A DNA stretch of 64,000 nt from Anarhynchus alexandrinus (taxonomy: Eukaryota > Chordata > Aves > Charadriiformes > Charadriidae): NCBI GenBank assembly GCA_008711295.1, contig VUYV01000328.1, positions 679,087-743,086 of the forward strand. Direction: 5' to 3'. Below, one piece after another: positions 44,201 through 64,000 of this stretch. The notes beneath the pieces were generated by a model. The model was given only the letters and a program-made list of their open reading frames with translations. It did not search any database and had not been told where the DNA came from. A program made the translations under genes and the position numbers. Position 1 is the stretch's first letter, and each line of letters starts with the position of its first letter.

Positions 44201-47200
44201 GCGTTCAACGTCTTGTACAAAACCTGAAGCTGCTTAGCAGGTGTCTTTTATAGATTGTGATGTGTGTAGGGAAAAGTATGGATGTGCTTGTCTGTCCTCT
44301 GAAGATCTGATGAAATGTGGGTTTTTTTGTGGGAACCAGGAATCAAGAAATTAGTTCTATGTTTTCTGAATGTTGGCCTGTATATAGACAGCGGCTGCCT
44401 CCTCAGGTGAAGTGTCAATGATGCAAATTGTCGGCTCATGGGTGTGAAGTGCCTGAATAGGCCAGTTGTGGTGGTGATGGTGAAAGTCTCACGAGGCGGG
44501 TTATATTTCATCACCTAAGTGGGTAAAACAGCTCTATGTGCACGATACACCTTCATGTGGCTTGTAACGTGGCACAGATGAATGTGAGCAGAAGTGTCAA
44601 GTGGTTTGCCTGAGATAACATCAGTAATTATAATTAATGAGACAATGTTTAATATCTAAAGTGTAGCTTTAGATACTAGGTCAAAATATCAGTGCTTGGA
44701 GCTCCTGCTCAGTGGTAGACCTGCCTGCAATATCAGAACACTGAAAATTTGGAGATTGCAATTCTAGAGCAAAGGTTTGCATGATTGTTTCTGTGATTCT
44801 TGTTACTGTATAAGTGCCACATACTTAAAGCTGAGATAAAATCAGCTCTAAGAAGTTTGGTGGGCGTGGGAAGGGCGTAGGAGGAAGCAGAGAAACATGT
44901 TTGGGGAAGAGAAAGGGAGTCATGTTGGCTGGAGTGAATGAGCCCTGTGGCACTGGGCAGCCGTGTCAGTAACTGCAGCCTTTGTGCAAACGCTGCATCA
45001 TCAAGACATGGGGAAGGATCCTTCTGGTGGTCTCCAAGCACAAACCCCGTCTCCTGTGCCTGTGAACAGCCAAGAAACCCCACTCCTCTGCAGCCCTGCT
45101 GCTAGCTTATGGCTCTCGTTTCAGCTGCATCCTGGGGTCTGCATGCGGACCAGGCCTCTCCAGCTACATGCTTCTCTCTTGTCCTGGTCCTGTTTGGATT
45201 TCTGTTGAGTGGAAAACATGCCGGTATATGGAGGATTTGGAGGATCGGGCTCTTTCTTATGTTGAGTCCCCATTGTTAGGTGCAATTCCTTTTCGTGCTC
45301 TGTGGTGTGTCACAGCTCAGCATTGTCTCTTCGGGGACCAGAGGCCACATGTGACACTCAAGTGCCCCACCTGCAAGTGTTCATCTACTGCAACGGAAAT
45401 GATCTTGTTGATCTTCCATGGCATTTACTCCATTAGTAACCTGACATGAAGCCATGATCGCCTTCCCCGGGGCAGACACAGGCACGAGAAAAGATGATTC
45501 AAGGGTAAGGCATGCGTTGCTTTGATTTCTGTTCCTCACTTAAGTCAAGCAAAGCCCTTGGGCTTCCCGCAAACTGCTTGAGAAGCTCTGTACTGTTGAG
45601 CTCAGGTGTTCCTCTTTTAGGAGCTGTGGCGTGGTGTTCTCTGGAGCCCGCTGAGGCGACAAGTCAGCCTGTGGTCTTTGCCATTCATTGCTGTACAAGG
45701 TCCACAAGATGTTTGCTGATAGCCCCATCTGTCTCCACTGCCCAGAGTCTCTGCTTTCTCATGTTCCTGTCTTCCTCTCCTCCACCACTTCCCCTTGCTG
45801 GGAGTGAGTGGTCCTTGGGGTAGCAGTGGCAGAAATAGTTTTAGCTGGTCACATCAACTCAAAGCACTTTTTCCCCCACACGCTCTGGCTTCCTATCAGC
45901 TGCAGCAGTTGTTGGTGCTCCTCCAAGGCCACAGTCTGAAGGACCGTTGGGTGTCCTTGAGCTGGTTCTGCAGCACTGTCTGGATCCAGAGCAGAGTGAT
46001 GGAGTCAGAGCTGTGGCAGAAGATGACTCCTTGCTGGATCTTGTCCTACACTACCCATCTGTTAGTCTCTTTCACCAGACTTTGCATGACAATCTCCGAA
46101 GACAATGGCCTTCAAAGTGAAGGCCAAAGTGAAATGGTGTTCTGAAAACAATTCTCCAGTGAGGTACCAAGAGCTTCAGCCCAGCTCTTGCCTCCCATCA
46201 AACCTCCCTGGTCTCTCCAAGTCTTCAAAGTGCTTTCCTGGTTCAGGGCATGCTGCAGCTCTCTGCTGCCCTCACCCTGCATCAGCAGAAACAGGACCTG
46301 CCTGGCTCCTGCTGCCTGTCTCACCTGGAGAGTTTCCCAGCCCCTGCTTCCCTTCCAGCAGCGTACCTACCCTAGCACAAGGGCAGGCGGCGGCAGCTCA
46401 GGCAGGTTCCTGCTCTGAGCCCTAGACAGCTTTGCCTTCACTGCAGGGAACAACCTGACGGGTTCTTGGCTGCTCTCCCAGTCTTCCAGTTCACCTTACT
46501 GCTGGTTTTCAGACTGCAGGCTGGTTTTCTACAAATCTGTCTGCTCTCCCTTCTACTACTGCACTCTTGCCTCATACCTTTAGGTGGAGGTGGGGTGGGT
46601 TAACATAATACCGGTTGTTTTTTGATAGATGAGAGGGTGGATGTCATCTGGGCCTCCTAAGTGTGTCATCTCCATCTCAGGCCATTGCTGAGGCCCTTAC
46701 TCTTGCTTCTCCAGTAATCAGAGACACAGGGTCCCTTTACATTACTCCCCAGTGTTGGGGTTTGGCTAGCTTGACCTCAATTATTTTGGAAATTATAAGA
46801 GCGTTAAGGAGGGCAGCATTTGTCCTGGACTCCAGCATCATCTCTTTCATTTTGGTCTTCCGAGAAGTGGTGAAGATCTCATACAGGACAAGTGAATGCA
46901 GAATAAATAACACGTTTTAAATGCCTTTGCTTAACCTGTTGTCAATATCTATTGTACAGACGGTGGTTTCACCAAGCGCAATTATGTTTTTCCCTAGGGA
47001 AATCTGAAGAATTGCAGAGCCTCTCTGCTGAAGCAGCAAAGAGAAACTGCTCCTTGTTCAGCTTCCATCACCAGAGCGCCTTGCATGGAGGGAGAGGAAA
47101 ACGAAACCTGGTGAGTTCCTGTTGCTGGACGCAGCATGACTCTGCATCACCCCAGTGCATGTGGAAACTTGAACGCACCCACTGAGACTGCTTGACCTTA

Positions 47201-50200
47201 CGTGTGGGCCCTGCTGTTTAACCTTGGGGAAAGTCTCTTGCTGTGTTGAACTGTCCTGGTTCAGGGAGTCCTGGCTCTCGGAGCACTTCCTACGGCTCAG
47301 GGGGTTAAGCTGTATAATACATGATGTGATTGAAAAGAAACATAGTGCAAAAGCCAGCACAGAGATGGCAAAATTTAGTTAAGGCGTCACTTAAGCACTG
47401 AGAGGAAGAAGGTTCAGCAAAGCGATGGAAGTTGATGGATGTTGAGTAGTAGAAAGTTAAGGTTCTGAGTGAGAACATGAGAACTCTGTGTCCCCAGCTC
47501 AGATAGTTTTGCTTTGGGACCTGTGTTTTCCTGCACTGGTTTCCACATCTGACCATTGATTTCCAAGCTCCACTAAAACCAAACTATTTCTCTTAGAAAA
47601 GGTGGAAGACAGAATTAAGTTATGTGCACATCAGACAATGATTTTATATGAGGACATTCAACCATTAGCAATGGACGAGCCATTGAATAGCGAGCTGGGA
47701 CAAAGGGTGAGTTCTTGGCATTTTTTCCAGCTGTGTCAGGTGGAATAGTCTGTTTCCCTTACCTGGTCTTGCATGTGTCCTTCTTGATTCGCAAGGGATC
47801 TTCTCTACAACTGCATACAGCTTCTTCTCTGTAGCTGCATCTTCTCTAAAGCTGGGATGATTTCAGAGCCACAGCGAGTCCCTCAGGCAAGGCAGATGTA
47901 GCCTTTTTAGCTGGTGAGTGTGGAGAGGACGCAGGGAGGTCAGCGGAAGGAGAAGTCAAAGGTGCACGTTCCTGAACGCAGCCGGCCCTCTGCGAGCAAA
48001 CCAACTTGCTGTTACAACAAGCCTTTTAAACATTTGGGGTGTTTGTACCTCTTGTGATGCTTCCTGTGGTTTTTATGGGACCAGCCCCCCTGCTATTTTT
48101 CCCAGAAAGTGCTGTAAAGGCATTGTGAGGACTGGACTATCAAGGGCTGTAACGGGGAGACTGTGCTGCCTCCCCAAGGATAAATTTGGCCCCCTCGAAA
48201 TTAATAAGACCGGCTATCAATTCTTCTTCATCCAAGACTTGTTTTAATGGTGTTTATCAGCTGGTAGTTCTTGTGTGCACGCCTGGACTTTTGTTTCTCC
48301 TAAAACATTGTGCCAAAACTTCACTTTGAACAGTATTTCCATGGGCTATGAGGCTGTTAGAATTTTGTCTTGCTAACTGCATCTTTTTGCAAATGAATTC
48401 CACAATGTTTAAGTTTTCATAAACTGAACTGGATATCCCTGCTGGCAGGAGAACCGAGATATTGTTTCCTCACAGCATGGGGCATCTACCAGATGGCAGA
48501 ACAGTGTTTTCAATCAGAATTGTAACTCCAAAGAAAAGAAATGCCTCGAACAATCTGAAAGGGGGGAAACTAAAACCCATCGGCCTCTTGGATAACTGCA
48601 ATATAACGAAGTCATGTTCTTTTTTCTGACAGTCTATGGAAACCTGAAGCTCCCAGGGCTTTATCTCACTGACAACAAGTTCTCTGTAAGTTACTCTGGC
48701 AATGTTCTTGTTTTAATAGGAGAGAGGACCTTAAAAGGAGAGTGTATCTAATTTAACCTCTAATGAAATCAATGTTCCACTACTAGAATGATCTAGAATT
48801 GAGCCTTATTTTAAGTGACTTGTGGCCCCAACTGAACAGTGTGTAGGATGCAGCACAGTTTTTGCAGTATGTGGATTCACTGAATGAGTAAAAGTTTCTC
48901 TTGAAAGTGGGCTGCTCATTTTCGGACTCTGATAGTTCTAGGGATGCTACTAGTCCTACGCAGCAACTGGCCGGACCTTTTCCCTGAGCAGTCTGTGTCT
49001 TACAGTAAGACAGTGTTCCCTGCGCTGGGATGGGAACTGCCGAGGGCAAAAGGATGTGCGTGTGTGTGTTACACACTTGGGTACACGTATATATAGCTCT
49101 TCAGTGGACATGAGATAGGACCCTAATAGGGTATGTGGTAGGGTGAAATGCAAGGCAATAAGGTGCTATCCAAAACATATTTAGCATCAGAGTGTGTGTG
49201 AGGTGAATAGCTCACTGTTCAAATGTGTGATCCTTGTACGTCAGCTTGATGGCACACAGAGTACTTAAGGAAAGAAGGGACAGGTCTGTGTATTAAAGTG
49301 CCTTTTTTTGAGCTTTTTATGGCAGTTCTATGGAGAAGTAAGTGATGCTGAAAAAAAGTCTGAAAGAGGGTAGTGAAAGCTTGTTGTTAAACTGTCCTGC
49401 ATCTGGAAGTCATGAGGGACGTGGGTTCTCCACTCCTCTGGAAATGGGACTTATGTGGGTGACAGCATATGGATCCAGGTCTGCTGTGAAGCAACGCTGG
49501 TTAGAACTTCAGGCTGGGAGATCCAGAGCCGAGATGCTTTAGACATGCGACCTGTCCTTATACAGATGAAAATGTTTTTTTCCAACGCTCAGCCTTTCCT
49601 CCCGTTCCCCGCCGGGTCTGTAACGTCTGATAACCCCACTCAGGCCGCGGGAAGGGCTCGCTGCTGGGGTAGGTCAAGGTTAAGACTCTAATGCATCTAC
49701 AGGGGGAAAAAATGACGTTCTGGCAAGGCAGAGCCTTCAGATCGGGGAGGAAATGGAGCCTGACTGCTGCAGGTCGCAGGTCAGAGTCACGGCTTTTGTG
49801 CACTGACACATGCCTAACCTTTGGTACTAACCTAATCTAGGGCAGTGCCTTTCAACCTGCGGTCTGTGGCTTAACTGTGGCATCCCCAGCGGATCCTGCG
49901 AAAGGAGGGGAATAAGGAAGAGGCGCAGGCTGCTTGGGCGGCTTTCGCGTGCCGTATGCATTCTGCACGGCGGGCTGCAAATCGCGGGGGGGGCGCGGGG
50001 GGCTGCTACATCCCTCTGAGTTTGTATTTTTTAACGTGCGAGGTTAGCTCTGCGGGTGCAGGGGGGGTATTAACACGGGAAATAGTGTTTTGCATTTATC
50101 TTTGGCGCGCCTCGTGCTCTCTTTGTCCGTAGAGGCAGGACGGCGGCTCTGCGGGGCCTCGGCGTGGTGCAGTGTCGGTGGAGCTATTCTGGCAGCGCCG

Positions 50201-50551
50201 AACCCGCCGCCATTCCCGCTTTCTCCAGGGTCTCTCCCCCGCAACCACCAATATTCACGCTTTTATCCTTCTTTTGAAGCAGATTCTTCTCAGAAACTGA
50301 CTGGTAATCCCCTCCTTACAGTTTACTCCACCCGATGAGCGTCTTAAGCAAACTTTATCGTTTTTAATTTCCTCGTAGCGTTAGTAGTTTGGGGGAAAAA
50401 ACATCGTCCCGCACCAGCCCTTTTTGTCGGCTCTCGCAGCCACGCGCGCGGCCCTGCCGTGTCACCCAGGCCACGTTTTCACGAGCGGGGGCCCTACACA
50501 AACCCCGGGAGCCACCGGGAGCTAACGGCCTGGGGAGTTAGAGGCCTCTTG

Positions 50552-50587
50552 CGGATTATTCGGATTATTCAGATTATTCGGATTATT
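50552..50587 (+). repeat. 9-bp tandem repeat (four units)
   Basis: Four copies of CGGATTATT, one with an A for G, stand in a row in the CpG-rich sequence upstream of UHRF1. Confidence 0.85.
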
Positions 50588-50940
50588 CGCATCACAGCAG
50601 GGCCCGGAGCTCCCCGGGGGGAACACGGGACCCCTCGGGTGAGGGGGTGCGTTGGGAGGGGGACTTATTGGGGGCTGCTCTCCCGTAGGCTGCTCGCGGG
50701 GCTCTCGGTTGCCCGGTTTTTAAGAACAATAACCGGCACCGTGGTCGCCGCCCCGGAGGGCCAGGGGCTTTCCCAGCGGCGGAGCCGGGGGGCACCGGGC
50801 CGGGCCGCTCGCCGGGGATCTCCGGTGCCGCCCCCGGGGAGAGCCGGTTCCGGCGGGTCCCGTGTGTGTTCCCCCCCCCCATCCCCTCCATCCCCGGTCC
50901 CGGGAGGCGGCGGCGGCCCCGCCCCGCCCGCTGGTTCCCG

Positions 50941-51070
50941 CCAGCGGCGGCCAATGGGCGGGCGCCCGCCGCGCACGGGGCTTTTCCGCGCCAAACTCCA
51001 AAGCCCGGGGAGAGCGCGGGCGGCGGCCGCGGGGCGCAGCGCGGCACCGGCCTCCAGCACCGCCACGCCG
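50941..51070 (+). promoter_or_regulatory. UHRF1: UHRF1 proximal promoter and noncoding exon 1 (candidate)
   Basis: A CCAAT box (50951-50955) next to GGGCGGG is followed by CTTTTCCGCGCCAAA, whose - strand reads the E2F consensus TTTGGCGC at 50988-50995. A strong donor CCACGCCG|GTGAGTCC ends a probable noncoding exon at 51070. UHRF1 is a known E2F target, so the arrangement fits S-phase expression. The start site itself is not visible. Confidence 0.55.
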
Positions 51071-51397
51071 GTGAGTCCCGCCGGGCCGACCCCCCCCACC
51101 CCTATCCCGCCGCGGGGCGGGGAGCGGCCGCTGGCACCGGGAGGGGGAGGATGGCGGGGGGGTGGTGGTGTTCCCCCCCCACCCCGTGTCCGCGCCTGGG
51201 GGCGTTGCGGGGAGCGGCCCGGTGACAGCTGCCGGGGCACGGTGCGCGGGGCCGCTGTTTCCCCCCCACCCTCCGCCCCGGGGCGGGTCTCCCCGGGGGG
51301 TGAGCGCTCCGGTGCCGGTTGGGACGCGTCGCTGGGGGGGCTGTGGCAGCGGGACGGGCCCGCCGCCCCCGAAACGGGACGGCGGGGGTGGGGGGTG

Positions 51398-51564
51398 NNN
51401 NNNNNNNNNNNNNNNNNNNNNNNNNNNNNNNNNNNNNNNNNNNNNNNNNNNNNNNNNNNNNNNNNNNNNNNNNNNNNNNNNNNNNNNNNNNNNNNNNNNN
51501 NNNNNNNNNNNNNNNNNNNNNNNNNNNNNNNNNNNNNNNNNNNNNNNNNNNNNNNNNNNNNNNN
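51398..51564. other. assembly gap (167 N)
   Basis: The gap lies between a G-rich left edge and an 18-C run on the right, inside the UHRF1 promoter region and probable first intron. Confidence 0.99.
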
Positions 51565-51659
51565 CCCCCCCCCCCCCCCCCCCCTGCGGGGGAGCTCCCG
51601 GTGGGAAGGGGGGGGGGCGCCGGTTGGCGCCGGCCCCTTTAAGACCGCCCGTTACCCCC

Positions 51660-52062
51660 CAGCGCTCATTTGCATGATCTCGCGAGACTTGGTGGCGCGG
51701 AGGGCGGGTTCCCCCGCGAGAGCGGAGGGAGCGTTTCAATTGTGGCGCGAGATACAGTTGGCGCGCGAGGCCAGGCAGGGAGGAACGGGGTGCAACCAAA
51801 GCCGTTAGGCTCAGCGCGGGAGGGGCGGGGCTAAACCCCCAGTAACCAATGGGTGCTAGAACCGGCCGGGTTGTCGACCAATGGGAGAGGGAGGGCGGGC
51901 CGGCCGGCTGGCTGGCGGGCCGGGCGGCGGGGGCCGGGCCGGCGCGGTAGGTTGAGCGGTCTCATTGATACGGTGGCCCCCCCGCCGCCGCCCCCGGTCG
52001 GACCGGACTCCGCCGTTTGAACACCGGTTCGTTCTCTCCCGGTGCTAACAGGAACCGGCGCC
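51660..52062 (+). promoter_or_regulatory. UHRF1: second UHRF1 promoter block and 5' leader (candidate)
   Basis: In a short space are an octamer ATTTGCAT (51668-51675), the palindrome TCTCGCGAGA (51678-51687), an E2F-like TTGGCGCG (51758-51765), two CCAAT boxes (51846-51850, 51878-51882) and a CHR-like TTTGAA (52016-52021). A 3' splice site (ggtgctaacag) ends at 52051, 11 nt before the ATG, so this block may be either intron 1 or an alternative promoter reading directly into the coding exon. Confidence 0.5.
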
Positions 52063-63690
<11,628 letters not shown>

Positions 63691-64000
63691 GTGAGCGAGC
63701 GATACAACGCTTCCGTCGAGTTCTGTGGGGCCAGCAAGCCCTGAGCCGACTTGTTCAGTGGTGAGACGCGGTAGGGGTGTATCTAGGTTTGGGATTTTTT
63801 TGCCAGTAGTTAGTCTTTTAGCATGAGCCAGGTTTATATTTTAAAACTTTATGATTTGATGAAGTTCTTTGGCGTAGAAAAATCTGTGCTTTAATGAGTT
63901 CCACTGTTGTAGTGCTACTATCCGATTCTTTTAAAAGATGACGAGGGCTTCTCCGTGGGCTCCGTGGTGCTGCTGGGTGACGCTGACAGATTCCATAGGG
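63691..64000 (+). other. UHRF1: UHRF1 intron running off the window
   Basis: Starts with the donor CAAG|GTGAGC. No sequence resembling the rest of the RING finger is present up to position 64000. Confidence 0.75.

Larger units (their letters stand above)
42260..50940. other. intergenic between PLIN3 and UHRF1 (divergent)
   Basis: No gene is supported. GC-rich sequence at 42.2-43.1 kb gives several overlapping open frames on both strands without domains. An old CR1 fragment lies near 43.8 kb. In mammals ARRDC5 lies between PLIN3 and UHRF1; no arrestin-like segment was recognised here. CpG density rises from about 49.9 kb toward the UHRF1 promoter. Confidence 0.5.

Noticed and set aside
44248..44514. 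Possible exon of ARRDC5 or another gene on the - strand
   Set aside because: Looked at for arrestin-like residues; none found, Thr/His-rich low information, no consistent splice frame.
50459..51808. Long open frames on both strands in the UHRF1 promoter region
   Set aside because: They run through 167 N, are Pro/Arg/Gly-rich as expected from GC-rich noncoding DNA, and show no domain.
63691..64000. Last UHRF1 RING exon
   Set aside because: The remaining Cys ligands and the conserved C-terminal segment are not encoded here in any frame.

Overview
The window is nuclear DNA of a vertebrate, most likely a bird. Three things point there: CR1 LINE fragments with the bird/crocodilian 3' end (ATTCTATGAT), compact genes with very CpG-rich promoters as on an avian microchromosome, and a gene order that matches human 19p13.3 (FEM1A, TICAM1, PLIN3, UHRF1). 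At least five old MIR-type SINE fragments are present, more than I would expect for a chicken-like genome, so a palaeognath bird or a crocodilian is also possible. There are two runs of N (17511-17558 and 51398-51564) and two single Ns (30278 and 57701).

Layout. 1-17.5 kb: a gene-poor stretch with scattered MIR-like fragments and a few AT-rich blocks that resemble regulatory DNA. 17.8-20.8 kb: FEM1A on the + strand, one coding exon of 681 aa behind a CpG-rich promoter with paired ZNF143-type and YY1-type motifs. 20.8-26.6 kb: intergenic. 26.6-30.3 kb: TICAM1 (TRIF) on the - strand, one coding exon of 728 aa, tail-to-tail with FEM1A, with a 17-bp minisatellite just upstream of its probable first exon. 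30.76-31.77 kb: a nested CR1 cluster. 31.9-42.2 kb: PLIN3 on the - strand, seven coding exons plus a probable noncoding first exon, 721 aa, with five 44-residue repeats. 42.2-50.9 kb: no supported gene. 50.9 kb to the right edge: UHRF1 on the + strand, 15 coding exons giving 738 codons; the last part, with the rest of the RING finger, lies beyond the window.

The four genes belong to different processes and are neighbours by conserved synteny. FEM1A is a CUL2 ubiquitin-ligase substrate receptor. TICAM1 is the TLR3 adaptor for interferon induction. PLIN3 is a lipid-droplet coat protein. UHRF1 reads hemimethylated DNA and histone H3 to maintain DNA methylation. All exon joins given here are GT-AG and keep the reading frame. 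I saw no tRNA or rRNA gene, no CRISPR array and no retroviral gene.

The observations most worth a second look are: the 44-residue (4 x 11) perilipin repeat array and a charged C-terminal tail; a 120-nt UHRF1 intron that is open in frame and would insert a very hydrophobic segment; a UHRF1 promoter carrying a CpG-containing TCTCGCGAGA element; BB-loop and pLxIS-like changes in TICAM1; and an apparent local duplication around a single N in a UHRF1 intron.
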